Part shown: in pieces, positions 1-11,078 of the stretch
Numbering within the stretch: position 1 is the stretch's first letter
Layout of the letters: each line of letters starts with the position of its first letter
DNA from: Hemerocallis citrina
Taxonomy: Eukaryota; Streptophyta; Magnoliopsida; Asparagales; Asphodelaceae
Assembly: GCA_017893485.1 (NCBI GenBank)
Contig: CM030358.1
Location: 147,945,363 to 148,009,362, forward strand
Direction of reading: 5' to 3'
DNA: 64,000 nucleotides
Translations under genes and position numbers: made by a program
The notes under the pieces: generated by a model
Databases searched by the model: none
The model's input: only the letters and a program-made list of their open reading frames with translations
What the model was told of the DNA's origin: nothing

Positions 1-494
1 TGATGCTGGTATTGTGGGTTGGAAATAAAAGGTGAAGTTAATTGATATATGTGTTATAAGGGAAAATTAAGGTAAGTTATAACAATGATGAGTTTGAGGA
101 TGAGTATGATGATGTAGTAAGAGTGTAAAGAAGATAGTTGTAATGTATGATGAAAGTAAAAATAATGTATTGTGAGACGTGATGATATGTGTTATAAGAA
201 ATGAATGAATGCGGTGTTACGTAATACGAGAATGAAGAAGAATATATTTATGAATGGAGATGAGTAGGAAAGAATATGAGTCGCAAGTTTGTAGATGCAA
301 ATGAATGGTAAATGAAGTGCGTGGTTATAAAAGTATGAAAAAAGGGGCAGTGACCTTATGTGAGTATTTATGAAAATAAAGAAATGATGAGGCGATGGTA
401 ATTGTGATCAGATGAGTATTTGTGTTGGAAAATTCAAAATGTAAAGTAATGGAATGTGAATTAATGTGTTGCTTGTAATTGAGTATGAATTGAA

Positions 495-498
<4 letters not shown>
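1..498. other. AT-rich stretch without a recognisable gene
   Basis: The plus strand is purine-rich with many ATGATG and GAAGAA runs and frequent stops in all frames. I see no coding domain. The style resembles the untranslated tail or LTR of a gypsy retrotransposon and may belong with the LTR-like stretch that follows at 1060-1885, but no boundary can be seen. Confidence 0.3.

Positions 499-560
<62 letters not shown>
499..560. repeat. (TA)n microsatellite, left of MITE
   Basis: About 31 uninterrupted TA units directly abutting the foldback element at 561. A second TA tract follows at its other end (922-965), so the element sits inside one microsatellite. Confidence 0.95.
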
Positions 561-564
<4 letters not shown>

Positions 565-918
565 AGCCATTTGGTTGAAAACTAATTTTGGTGAGAACTC
601 CGTGAGAACTCACGAAGTAGACCCCCCATGAAAAATCCGAACCGACCATCTCGTTCTACATGCCTTAGATAGCATAACATAAAGAATTCAAATAATTTGA
701 AGTTCGTTTGCTCATCCATCAAATGGAGTAGAATTTTCAGCCATACAATTTTGCGATGATGTAAATCATGGGAAAACGAACTTCAAATTATTTGAATTCT
801 TTATGTTATGCCATCTAAGGAATGTAGAACGAGATGGTCAGTTCGGATTTTTCATGGGGGGTCTACTTCGTGAGTTCTCACGGAGTTCTCACCAAATTAG
901 TTCTCAACCGAAGGGCCA

Positions 919-921
<3 letters not shown>
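561..921. mobile_element. Foldback MITE inserted in a (TA)n tract (Micron-like)
   Basis: The two arms are long terminal inverted repeats of roughly 150 bp: the left end reads AGGGAGCCATTTGGTTGA and the right end, on the other strand, AGGTGGCCCTTCGGTTGA, and pairing continues through the AGAACTCCGTGAGAACTC and TTCAAATAATTTGAA motifs to a short loop near 735-765. Both ends abut (TA)n. The rice Micron family is known to insert specifically into (TA)n microsatellites, and this copy shows the same habit. It encodes no protein. Family identity is inferred from structure and not from sequence comparison. Confidence 0.75.

Positions 922-965
<44 letters not shown>
922..965. repeat. (TA)n microsatellite, right of MITE
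   Basis: Second TA tract, continuing directly from the right end of the foldback element and running into a set of short palindromes. Confidence 0.9.
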
Positions 966-973
<8 letters not shown>

Positions 974-1053
974 GCAGTCATATATTAATATGATGCATAT
1001 ATGACTGCATGTGTATATATATACACATGCAGTCATATATTAATATGATGCAT
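966..1053. repeat. Short palindromic and direct repeats next to the microsatellite
   Basis: The block ACACATGCAGTCATATATTA occurs twice in direct orientation (near 968 and near 1023) with an inverted partial copy (TATATGACTGCATGTGT) between them. It can form a cruciform or hairpin. It probably arose by slippage and template switching beside the TA tract. Confidence 0.7.
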
Positions 1054-1059
1054 TTAGCG

Positions 1060-1885
1060 AAGGGTGTGAAGTTATGAGTATATATGTAGACGGATGCAGA
1101 TTTGTTGAGTACTTGATACGAGTTGTATTCTTGATGCTTTAATGTTCAGATTCAGGTTGAATCTTCTTACCTTGATATTTGTAAGTTTAATTTATTTTCT
1201 TTACATAGTTTGGTTCATTTATTAGATTAGTGAATTATACTCACACCAGAAATGGCTAACCCCTTAGTGTTTAGGGGGTTAGGGAGTCCCTAGACTACCC
1301 TAGATCCCCTACTGTTACAGGTTTTCAGCAGTGCAGAGGTGAGGTGTAGATTCTGTGGAGTGGAGCTTTTATTTTAAAATTGTTGTTTAAGTTTAATTAT
1401 GTGAGTAGTGGAAATTTATGATTTAAATTGTATTTTAGATGTATAAGCATGTATATGATGATGATGAGTATAGTGTGGAGTAGTATGTGGTGGTTGTGAC
1501 CCGTACCCATCTCATTGTGGTGTACCGGGCCCTGTGGTAAATTTTACAAAGGTTTTTCTAAAATTTTTACCTCATTTTCAAAGAAATTTATGGTTTTTAT
1601 TTGATATCTGATATTCTATTATGAGTTTGGCCCCCAGTGCATGATATTATATTGCCTGTGTGATTCTGCTCATTTTGGCTTGGGGAGCCCCTGATATTAT
1701 TGCTTGTGATGTGAGCTACGGAATTTAGAGCAGAATTCCGTAAGTTTTTTGTGTTTCAGGGCAAAAATTTCAGGGGAAACACTGCAAAAATTTTCTTTGA
1801 AATATAATTTTTTAGTTTATGTTTAAAGTGATATAAAAATTGACAGAATTGATTTTGGAGTCAAAAAAAATTTTGGTGCATTACA
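1060..1885 (+). repeat. LTR-like sequence, possible end of an old gypsy element
   Basis: Non-coding sequence of LTR style with a polypyrimidine stretch and a GTGACCCGTACCC block, ending in a plausible LTR terminus (GGTGCATTACA at 1875-1885). No second LTR, primer-binding site or target duplication is visible, so this is a weak structural call. Confidence 0.3.
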
Positions 1886-3131
1886 GTGGCCAGTCGAAGT
1901 TCAACTTTTTCCACCTAACTGGAAAATTATAGGACTGATTAGCATAAAACTAAAAACTCGACATACGGACCTCCAAATTTGAATCCGTCTTCACCCACAC
2001 GTCAAAATGACATAAGTAGGTGAGCTACATCGATAGATTTCGATGTCGGGTCCCAATACAAAAACTTACTCATCGATCGGAGGAACCCTTTAAGGAAAAT
2101 CCCCAAATATCTACTTGCTTTCATCCAATTCTCCTAATTTCTCAAATTAGGGATAAATAATAGTAATAAAGCTCAATGACACCTCCGAATCTAACAAATT
2201 CTCTCCTAAATCTCGCTCGGGCATTTCACCGAACACCCGACGTGCATATTACACATACACTCTTTCTCATTCGATTTGATTGAGAATCAAACCTACAAAA
2301 CTCATCCTAAATTCATATTATTACTTTCATAATATTCTACACCCTCAAATGCATTTTCTACAATTTTAGAATCGAGTTTTCTACCCGATTTCAGAAACCC
2401 TAGAATCCGACCACTTCTCAATTTCACCATTATAAACACAAATTCTAACTCCTAACATGTTCTATATGCTCTATCCATCTCCCTACATCAATTTCTAGTA
2501 AAATAAATGAAAAGCATATAATCCAATAAACTATTATACAATTTATCATACCTTCTTGAAACTTTCTTGAAAAACTGACACTGCCACGAGGATTTAAACC
2601 AAATAATTGAGGAATTAAAAAAAAACAGATGTTACAATTCATAACCAAAATATGGAGTTCAAAATATTGAGTTACAAAGAGTGAAAAAGATTATTTTCAC
2701 TGTCAAGATACTAACTGAGATGAAACTTATTCTTTTATAATACTCATGAGATAACTGTCAATTGAAACCACAACATAAGTTCAAACAAGATTATTTTATC
2801 ACTAGTCACTCCTCTGTAAATCATAGTATGCAACTTCAGTTACATAATCCATCTCATCATCACTTTAAACCAATGAGAAAGAACAATCTCATTTTCAAAC
2901 CCAAGCAACAAGCATGAACATTATCTTAGAAACTGATACTCATCTAGACATCATGATATAAATGTATATAAAGTTTAGATAAATAAAATTTCATTACTAG
3001 TCACTCCTATATAAAAAATCATAGTGTGCAATTTCAGATACATTATCCATCTCATCTCATCTCCGTTTCTGGGTGGACACTAAGTGGAAAAGAGAAGCTT
3101 TGAAACAAAATTAGATACCACCACAAGAGTT
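1886..3131. other. Intergenic sequence, no gene seen
   Basis: No coding domain is recognisable. A diverged direct repeat of about 66 bp (near 2793-2860 and 2989-3056, sharing CTAGTCACTCCT and AATCATAGT) is the only internal structure. This DNA was continuous with 24831 onward before the Tat element inserted, so it may be the left part of the CACTA-like element that ends at 27691. Its left terminus was not found. Confidence 0.4.
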
Positions 3132-3136
3132 AATAG
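3132..3136. repeat. Target site duplication (left) of the Tat element
   Basis: AATAG directly precedes the left LTR (starting TGTTACCGC). The identical AATAG follows the right LTR at 24826-24830. This ties together ends that lie 21.7 kb apart. Confidence 0.9.
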
Positions 3137-5391
3137 TGTTACCGCTAAATCTGGTGTGGGGGTAAACAGACAGTATTTGTGAATTCTTAGGAAAACTAAA
3201 TAGCAAGCACCTAACCTGTTCCGTCAGAGTTCGACCGCTGACTCCCGCCGTTCACCTGCAAAAAGTGCGAGACACCGGGGTTGATTCCAGCGACGCACCC
3301 TCCGACGCTCAAGTCAGTATTCAGGAATGATTATGAGAGAGCGTAAATTGGCAAAAGATTGATTACCTCTTAACGGTGGTAGGTGGGGGTATTTATAGCC
3401 GCCTTAGGGATCAGTTTAGAAATGTAATCCCCGTGATCTGATAAGGAATATAATCCCCGTAATCAGATTATGAATGTAATCCCTAATTCCCAGTGAGGAG
3501 ATAGATGTGAATCAGGGCCGTTGATTAGTACTAACCAGAGACCCTGATCCTATCCCGCTGAACCGGGCTCGCTGCTGATGAATCCAATAATATCCACATT
3601 TAGGAGCAATAATCTTAATGCAATTAGACATTTAAATGCTCTATATGTGGTAATTTACTCTTCTTTTCTCTTTTCCATAGGAAACAGCCTAAAAGCAGCT
3701 AAACGAAGCAGATTCAAGACTAATACACACTGAGAGGATGATACACAGGGAGCTGCAGGACACAAGTCGACTGGTCCTCAAAGACAGTCGACTGAACAGG
3801 GGAGTATGAAATCCCGAAGCTACGCAGTACAGTCGACTTACTCCAAAGACAGTCGACTTGACGGAGTGATTGTGAATCTACAGATGTCTCGACACAGTCG
3901 ACTGATTCCAAAACCAGTCGAATGGAATTCAGCAGAGTTAGAAGATAAGAACAGTTGAAGATTCATCCTCATCCAAATCTGAAGCAAGATTAAGTTATCC
4001 AAACCCAGGTCGTCTGCGAATAACAACTCTTCATTAATAAAGTTAAAGAACCGGGATTGGCAAGTAAGAAGATGGACTCAGTCCTATGCGTGAAGAGATA
4101 AGAAATCAGGAACTTGATATCTACAGACAAGGACAAGAGAAACTATAAAAAAAGAGAGTCATCTACCATCAGGGGGAGCATCGACCAGTAAGCATCAAGA
4201 TACCAGCATCAAAGAAGGAGGAGAACAAGTCGACTTCTGATTGGGCTCAATTTCAACATTATACAAATCAGTGTTCTTCTGTTCTTCCTTTTACTTTTAT
4301 TTTTATTGTAGAGTCATGAATTCTATTTTATTAATCAATAAAGGTTGTATTATGTGTAACTAATTTCATAGTTGGGTAGATTGAAACCATAGTCATGTAA
4401 TTTTATAATCTTCTAAATGCTACTCTATTACTTATTGATTAAACCTGATTGTATTTGTATAGATTTATAATATGAATCAAACTTGTTCAGAAGTTCTAAG
4501 AGCAGTCAACTGAGAGTGACAGCAAGTCGACTGCCATGCAGAACCTGAGATTATCAAGTTTGCGTATTATAAAAATGAATCTGTTATATGAGCATAGAGA
4601 CGACCCGTATCTCGTGCCCATAACTTGTAACACAGGAATCTTTAGGGGTTCTTGGTTTAATCAACTTGAAGGATCTAGATCTGATACCAATTTTTAGAAC
4701 TTTAAGTGTTTGTTCGTTTCCATTGTTCCTATGCTTCCTTTAAGTGCAACTTAGTAGATACCATGCTAAATACTTAAGGAAAGAAACGAATTAGAGTAGA
4801 TACCATACCTAATTTTTGGCTTAGGGAAACATTAACTTTAAGGAGTAGATACCATGCCCTTAAAGGAACAAACATGAGTAATTGGAGTAGTATAGAAGGT
4901 GACTTAGCATTCTTGACTACAGGTGGAAATCAAAGCCCAACTACTTTAATAGATATTCGTGACTCAAATTGTGATGCTACTTAATTTAGATTTTTTATCT
5001 CTTTCATTTCCTTTCAATCAGACTTTTAGAACAAAACTTTATGATTTGCATTTTTCTTTGTTTTATTGATTAGTGACTTAAGTACAACAATCTCTGTGGG
5101 ATCGACCCTTGCTTGTCACTAAGCTTCTATAAACGATTCGTACACTTGCGAGGTTTTAATTTGTGTCTAGTTTATCTATTTATTTAGATCATCTAGATTG
5201 CACAACAGCTGCGGGTTGGAACCCGCACCCAGTTGGAGATGGACCCGTTCGCGGGTTAATGGGCCTTTGAGAAGGAGACCCAGTACCCGCTTCAGACCCA
5301 TCTGTAGGTGAAATTACCATTTTACCCCTAAGTTTCAGGATTCGTGCTCGATTTGGACGGTTCCGATTTAACCCCATTTTTAGCCATATCA
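3137..5391 (-). repeat. 3' LTR of the Tat element (split by a solo LTR)
   Basis: The plus-strand reading begins TGTTACCGC and ends ATATCA at 5391, as does the partner LTR. The stretch 3576-5212 (solo LTR plus one copy of its target duplication) is foreign. The remainder aligns with 17787-18052 and 24479-24825 with only scattered, mostly transition differences. Confidence 0.9.
3576..5207 (+). mobile_element. Solo LTR of an Athila-family element
   Basis: A 1632-bp insert starts TGATGAATCC and ends TTGCACAACA and is flanked by a perfect 5-bp duplication GCTGC (3571-3575 and 5208-5212). It is the reverse-oriented homologue of the LTR at 54970-56621: both share the TTTAAATGTCTAATT-type start region, three AGTAGATACCATGC-like repeats (near 4753, 4793 and 4845) and the GATCGACCC block near the end. 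No internal region remains, so it is the product of recombination between two LTRs. It also contains four pairs of the AGTCGACT palindrome. Confidence 0.92.
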
Positions 5392-5411
5392 CGAGCCCCC
5401 CACTCCCGAAG
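5392..5411 (-). promoter_or_regulatory. Polypurine tract of the Tat element
   Basis: On the minus strand, directly before the 3' LTR, lies GGGAGTGGGGGGCTCG, the expected plus-strand primer for reverse transcription. Its position against the TGATAT LTR edge supports the boundary. Confidence 0.75.
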
Positions 5412-5829
5412 ACTGGGTTTGATCAGCCTTTGAGGAGTAGTTTTATTGTTTTAATGGTTGGGGGAGTTGTATCGGAGTCCAAATGAAAGATTTCGAATCT
5501 TTGAAGGAGGTAGTTTGGTGATTTTTCAAGTTGGTTGTGCTCTGAGTTGCTTTTGAGCTCTACTGGTTATTTTGGTGTTTTTGCACGAATTTCTATCTAT
5601 TTTTCGGAATATTTATTTAATTTTGCGAAGTGTCGATTAGTCGTTCGGGGGTCTTAATAGATTGTCCTAGGCAATAATTATTTACTCGGGGGCTCAAAAA
5701 TATTTCCCCAATTTTATAATTATTTTCTAGGATTTTTAATTAATTTTCCCAAATTTTTAATTATTTTTTCGCAATTTTTAAACAAATAAAACGATTAAAA
5801 TAAAAAAAACTAATTTTAAATACCGAATT
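5412..5829. other. 3' untranslated region of the Tat element, no gene
   Basis: AT-rich sequence between the polypurine tract and the tandem repeats. It contains short runs such as TTTTTAATTATTTT and no coding domain. Confidence 0.5.
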
Positions 5830-7200
5830 ATGGCATGGCACGATCTGGACTGTTGATCTTGTGCGGGCGCGAATTTCTGAAAGTTCGGACGGTCGTGGTC
5901 GCTCGGCAGCATTTTCTCCGCTTTTGCGGCTCGGAATGGGACTTGCTCGGCAGCCGAGCGAAGTAGCTCAGTTTTTCCCTTACGCGAGTGGCTCGGAATT
6001 CCGAGCGACGTGGTGCGATCTGAGCTGTCGGATCTTGGCACGGATCTCGAGGTGGGCGCGGTTCCCAAAAAATGCTATCTTGACGTTTAGTGGACGTGGC
6101 ACAATCTGGACCGTCCATCATCCCTGGCGCTATTTTCGCAATGATCCAACGGTTGGAAATGCTTGGCAGCATTTTTCTTCACTTTTGTGGGTCGGATTGG
6201 TACTTGTTCGGTCTACGAGCGATGTAGCTCGGTGGCCGAATGGTTTGCTCGGTGGTCGAGCGTGTAGCTTGGTAGTCGAGCGTGTAGCTCGGTAGTCGAG
6301 CATGTAGCTCGGCAGCCGAGCGTGTAGCTCGGTGGTCGAGCGTATAGCTCGGTAGTCGAGCGTGTAGCTCGGTAGCCGAACGATTAGCTCGGTCCGGATG
6401 CCTCTTGAATTTTGAGGTCGGATCGCCTGTCGCTGGGATTTTGTTTCCGAGGGACGTGGGGCGATCAGAGCCATTGGATGATGCCACAGATCTCGAGGCA
6501 GGCGCAGTTCCCAAGAAAATACTATCTTGTCGTTTAGTGGCGTTGGCACGATCTGAGCCGTCCGATCGAAATCTTACACGAATTTTGAGGGGAAAGTCGT
6601 TTTTCTCCAATTCGTGGCTCGGATTGGCACTTGCTCGGGATCCGAGCTATTCTCTTAAATGTTGAGGTCGGATCGCCTGTCGCTCGGATTTTGTTTCCGA
6701 GGGACGTGGGCGATCAGAGCCGTTGGATGATGGCACAGATATTGAGACAGGCGCAGTTCCCAAGAAAACACTATCTTGTCGTTTAGTGGCGCTGGCACGA
6801 TCTGAGCCGTCCGATTGAAATCTTACACGAATTTTGAGGGGAAATTCGTTTTTCTCCAATTCGTGGCTCGGATTGGCACTTGCTCGGGATCCGAGCTATT
6901 CTCTTGAATGTTGAGGTCGGATCGCCTTTCGCTCGGATTTTGTTTTCGAGGGATGTGGGGCAATCGGAGCCGTTGGATGATGGCACAAATCTCGAGGCAG
7001 GCGCAGTTCCCAAGAAAACACTATCTTGTCATTTAGTGGCGCTGGCACGATCTGAGCCGTCCGATCGAAATTTTACACGAATTTTGTGGGGAAAGTCGTT
7101 TTTCTCCAATCCGTGGCTCGGATTGGCACTTGCTCGGGATCCGAGCTATTCTCTTGAATGTTGAGGTCGGATCGCCTGTCGCTCGGATTTTTGTGCCGAG
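5830..7200. repeat. Tandem array of about 250-bp units in the Tat 3' region
   Basis: The anchor GAGGTCGGATCGCCT starts at 6414, 6664, 6913 and 7163, giving periods of 250, 249 and 250 bp and three complete units. More diverged units precede them (for example the GTTCCCAAAAAATGCTATC block near 6060 and 5830-6000). The 3' regions of Tat/Ogre elements are known to be hypervariable and to generate tandem repeats that can seed satellite DNA. Confidence 0.9.
6224..6392. repeat. 20-bp minisatellite (GTAGCTCGGTAGTCGAGCGT type)
   Basis: About eight consecutive units of roughly 20 bp, each a variant of TAGCTCGGTAGTCGAGCGTG. The half-sites CTCGG and CGAG make each unit partly palindromic. The array lies inside one of the 250-bp units and appears to be a local expansion of the CTCGG motif common in that unit. 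Confidence 0.9.
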
Positions 7201-7339
7201 TAATTTGTCTTGTATCGAAACGTTGCTTCTTTCGCCTACGGTTGCTGCTCTTCGTTACTTAGTCGTTTGGGCTTTTGTAACACTTCAAGGGAGGCCCAAG
7301 AGTTGCGCCCTTACGTTACAAAGCCCAAGAGACTTTTCT

Positions 7340-7542
7340 TTTACTATAAGATTTCACCCCCCTCAACACTTAACCTCATTATTCACTTTCACTTTCTCAC
7401 TCTTGATTTTACTCCTTAGTAGCGAAGTTTTTAGCTCCTGGGTTGTGCTGCTAGCTGTCGTGGCGAGGCGTTTTCAACTCCGGCCATCTTTTCCGACCGT
7501 ACTAGTCATTTCAAGGTCAGTCTCTCTCTTCTCTCTTGAAAA
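7340..7542 (+). promoter_or_regulatory. Probable promoter and leader of the antisense gene
   Basis: A TATA-like CTATAAG at about 7344 is followed by a pyrimidine-rich leader (CTCTCTCTTCTCTCTTG at 7518-7534) ending at the ATG at 7543 in the context GAAAAATGG. This suggests the antisense gene has its own promoter and is not made by read-through. It is a motif-based call only. Confidence 0.4.
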
Positions 7543-9900
7543 ATGGTTAAGATTTCCTCTGCGGATGAGACCCCCACCCTGGACCAAGGCATCAGCCGAG
7601 CGGGTAAAGAGAAAGAGGTTGTGGTGCCGACCGAAGAAACAACTGTCAGGCCGAGCCGAGGCGAGGAAGTCGCCGAGCCACTCCAGGAAGTCACAGCCAA
7701 AGCCAGAAAGGGCAAGGGAGTGGTGACTATTATCGAACACCCGAAGACGGCAGGGGAGTTTGGTCGGCACCCAAGCGTCCTGTCGAGCGTCGGTGGTGTG
7801 CGGAGCTACTCCGGAGAACTGTTGGAGAAGGTGATGCAGGGCACCGCCAAGTCGATCGAGGAGAATGAGCCGAGGGAAACTTCCGAGGTGGACCAGATCT
7901 CTTCGGTCCTAACCGAGGCAGATTTGCATTGGATCCGGAGTGGTTTCCAAATCCCCGCAGAGTATGGACTCCTTCTCCCCGGCCCCGGCTTCCGAGCATG
8001 CACGTCGTCCTCGGCCGACATGTGCATTTTTCCCATCGACTCCTTGAAAGCCGGGCTTCGACTGCCGCTGCACCCTTTCGTAATTGAGGTGCTGCAGTGG
8101 TACGGCTTGAGCCCGGCTCAGCTAATGCCGAACACTTGGCGACACGTTATGGCTTTCGTTCTTCAGTGCCAGGAGATCGGCGCCTTGCCCAGTATGTTCA
8201 TCCTCCGGAGTCTCTACTGCCCTTGCCAACCAAACAAAAATGAGCAGAGGTACTACCTCTCGCCGAGGCAGGGTGTGAAGCTGATCGAGAACCCGGACTC
8301 GATCAAGCATTGGAAGGAGAAGTACATCCTCGTCCGAGCCCCCGAGCCATAGGCGATCCCGATGGTGTGGTTGAGGGACGGTCTACCGAAGCAGGCGAAG
8401 AAAGAGCCCGTGCTCAGCAACGAGGAGGCAGAGATCGTAGAGAAGCTCCTCGGTCTTCCGACTCTCAGTTGGAAGGACATCACCGAGGAGGCCTTATTCT
8501 GAGGGGGTCTCAGTCCGATCGACCCTAGTACGCCTCTCTTATTCTTATTTTGTTTTTGAGGTTTTGAAAATGTTTCTAAGTTTTCTCACTCGGTTTGTGC
8601 AGAATCTCCTGGCATGGACTACAGGGGTCTGATGGCGAAGGCCAGGGCGGCGAAAGAGCAGGAGGCCAAAAAGAGGAAGAGGACCTCGTCCGGACCTCAA
8701 GGCAGCCGAGCGCCGAAGATACCCTCGGTCCCTAAGACCGTCGAGCTGCAAGTAGTCAAGCCCCCCCGTGTCGAGCCCGACCAAGGCCAAGTAGTGGCAT
8801 CCGCTCCTCCTACCTCGGTGCCAACCGCCACGGCACGAACTGATACCCCAGGATCTTCGGGCGGGGCATTCAATGTAAGCGCGGTGCTGGCTCTCGAGGT
8901 TTTGCCCCTCACTACCGAGGCGGAGAAGATCTTGACTGAGGAACACAAGCGAATCTTCGTCCCTGACTGGCGGGTGATGAAGGCCGACGGGTTCCTCGGG
9001 GACGGGAACATATGCATGCAGGCGGTGAAGCACTTGCCGACCCCCAAAGACCGAGCGGTGCTCAAGGCAGGGCAAGTTGGGGATGCGGTGATGCGGATCG
9101 CCCGGAACACGATGTCGGTAAGCAGCAAAAGACTTTCTTCTTCAAAATTCTTCTCAAAATTTTTCTAAGTTTTTATGTTCGGGCCTAACTGAACCTTGTA
9201 TTTTCAGACCCTCTGCCACTTCAACTTCTTGCTCGAGGAGTTTGCGAGCAAGGAGAAGGAGCTGACTGCACTGAGTGACCGTGAAAGGTCAGAGCGCACG
9301 AAGGCGGTGAAGCTGTTCGAAGCAGAGCAGCTACTTTCGGCAAAGCGCACTGCTGAGGTGGCCAGTTTGGAGACGAAGCTGGCTGAGGCGCTGAAGCAGT
9401 CGGCAGACGAGGCAACCAAGTTCGAAGCCTCGGAGAAGGAGAAGGCCGAGCTCAAGGAGGAGCTAGCCCAGGCTCGGGTGGAGGCAGAGAAGGCTTGGAA
9501 GACGACCGAGAGGGTTTTGGCCAAGCATGCGTCGAAGGTGGCCCGGGCGAAGAAAGCCGTCCAGGATGAGGCCGAAGCCCACATGTTCAAGAATATGGAG
9601 GAAGCCTACGGCCGAGCGCTGCTGCACATTTCAGCTTGGAACCCCAGATTCGACACCTCCTCTTACCACTTCTACGACCCTGTGGAGGGGGAAGAGGAGT
9701 TCCCTTTGGCGATGCTCGGACCGGATGGGGAGGGTGACGGCATCGAAGGGACGGGCGAGACCGAGGCCGAGGATGAGGGCAAGGCTGAGGATGAGGCCGA
9801 GGACGACTAGGAGGACGAGGCCGAGGACGAGGACGAGGACGTGGAAAATGTCGAGGGGGCGATAGTCAAGGTTCCGAGCGACAAAGAGGTCGACCCCTGA
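7543..9900 (+). pseudogene. Antisense gene of the Tat element ('putative gypsy type transposon' family), three exons, three nonsense codons
   Basis: Proposed exons are 7543-8527, 8603-9117 and 9208-9900. The splice sites (A|GTACGC, GTGCAG|A, TCG|GTAAGC, TTTCAG|ACC) keep one frame of about 731 codons. The first exon carries the block GLRLPLHPFVIEVLQWYGL followed by LMPNTWR, typical of the plant family Pfam calls Transposase_28 (putative gypsy type transposon). The third exon is a long Glu/Lys/Ala-rich coiled coil followed by an acidic Glu-Asp tail. In-frame stops at 8350 (TAG), 8500 (TGA) and near 9808 (TAG) make this copy a pseudogene. It lies between integrase and the 3' LTR, on the strand opposite to pol, like the antisense gene reported in Grande-type Tat elements. 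Its function is unknown; the frame and splice signals are what support a gene. Confidence 0.75.
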
Positions 9901-10241
9901 CTTAGTCGCATCTTTAGTTTTTGTCTTCTTCTTTTTTTTCTCTTTGTTTTTTGTAAAGCCTAACTGCGAACTGGCCACCACTTTTGTGTAAACTTTTTGA
10001 GTTTTTAATGAAACAACTCTTTTTTGTTGGCCAAAATTTCTCTAAGTGTTGGACTTTTGATTTTGTGTTTGAAAAGTTGCGAAATTTCTCCAAGTGTTGG
10101 ACGCCTTCCGTTTGTGTTGAAAAGTTTGAGAGTTGTGAACGCTTTTTCGCTCGCTAGGAACTTAAGCGTTGTTAACACCTCGAAATTTTCTAAGCGTTGG
10201 GCACCTTTCGTTTGTATTGAGGACTTATCTTCGCTTTTCAG

Positions 10242-11078
10242 GTCAAGTTTGGTTCGATCACTAAGGTTTCTTACCTTCGTAAAGAGCTGAAGGAAACAAA
10301 GCGGGCTCTTTCTCGCAGTCGGGATAGGCGGTTTTATAACTTCTTGAAGCTGGAGGACACAAAAGCAACTGCGAGAGGACATTTTCGCGAGTTGAGAGAA
10401 CTGCAGAAGCGGCCTCTGAAGACTCGTCTCGAAGGTGAGATAGAGTTGCTTCGTAAGGAGCTCTTCGGCGTCGACCAAAGGAACAGCGAACTACTGGCGG
10501 AGATTCGTCACTTGGAAGTGATGGTGAAGGAGCATTCGGCAGAGGAGGAAGAGTTAACTTCGAAGGTGGGGAAGTTGATGCCCGAGCGCGAAGAGTTGTT
10601 AGCCAGAATCGACAAATTGAGGAGGATCACGATCGACAGGGGTATTGAAGTGACTCATTATCGTCGTATTGTGGCCGATAGTGCCAAGGTCGCAGGCTCG
10701 TCTAAACTTCCCCGCTTCAAAACGTCGGCGAAGGACGATATTCTGAGAGATAGGATCGTCGAACTGGAGGAGGAAATTGCAACGCTGAAGCCTCAGCCTG
10801 AGAGGGCCAACGTTCGTAGTACGTCATGTACCCGCGAGGAGAGCGAAAGAGGAATCTTGTTCTACGTACTCGTGACTCGTTCGCCTACCGTTAGGCAGAG
10901 CCCAGCTGACGCTCAGAATGATGTTGCTGTTTCGTCTAGCGCCTCGGTTGGGGCCACGGCTAGAGTCAGCGACGAAGGGGGGTCTCGCTTTGCTGGTTTA
11001 GAGTCGAGCTCGGAGATTAGGCGACGCCGCCCCCGTGTGTCCCTGAACCGGAGCGTTCCCCTTCCAAAGAAGCGATAA
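10242..11078 (+). CDS. Second antisense ORF of the Tat element, coiled-coil protein of unknown function
   Basis: An open frame begins after a good acceptor (CTTTTCAG at 10234-10241) with no obvious ATG at its start, so it is probably a 3' exon. It encodes about 279 residues to the stop at 11076-11078. The centre is Leu/Glu/Arg-rich with heptad spacing (for example EELTSKVGKLMPEREELLA) and predicts a long coiled coil. The C-terminus is basic and ends PLPKKR, a possible nuclear localisation signal. The spacer 9901-10241 upstream holds degenerate CTAAGTGTTGGAC repeats and no gene. It could be a second antisense gene or a further exon of the one at 7543. I do not recognise the family. Confidence 0.5.
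   Translation, partial: VKFGSITKVSYLRKELKETKRALSRSRDRRFYNFLKLEDTKATARGHFRELRELQKRPLKTRLEGEIELLRKELFGVDQRNSELLAEIRHLEVMVKEHSAEEEELTSKVGKLMPEREELLARIDKLRRITIDRGIEVTHYRRIVADSAKVAGSSKLPRFKTSAKDDILRDRIVELEEEIATLKPQPERANVRSTSCTREESERGILFYVLVTRSPTVRQSPADAQNDVAVSSSASVGATARVSDEGGSRFAGLESSSEIRRRRPRVSLNRSVPLPKKR

Noticed and set aside
325..988. Overlapping ORFs of alternating Tyr-Ile at the left edge
   Set aside because: They are translations of the (TA)n microsatellite and the MITE arms, not genes.
6224..6392. Regular 20-bp repeats considered as a CRISPR array
   Set aside because: The units are contiguous without unique spacers, and the genome is a plant's.
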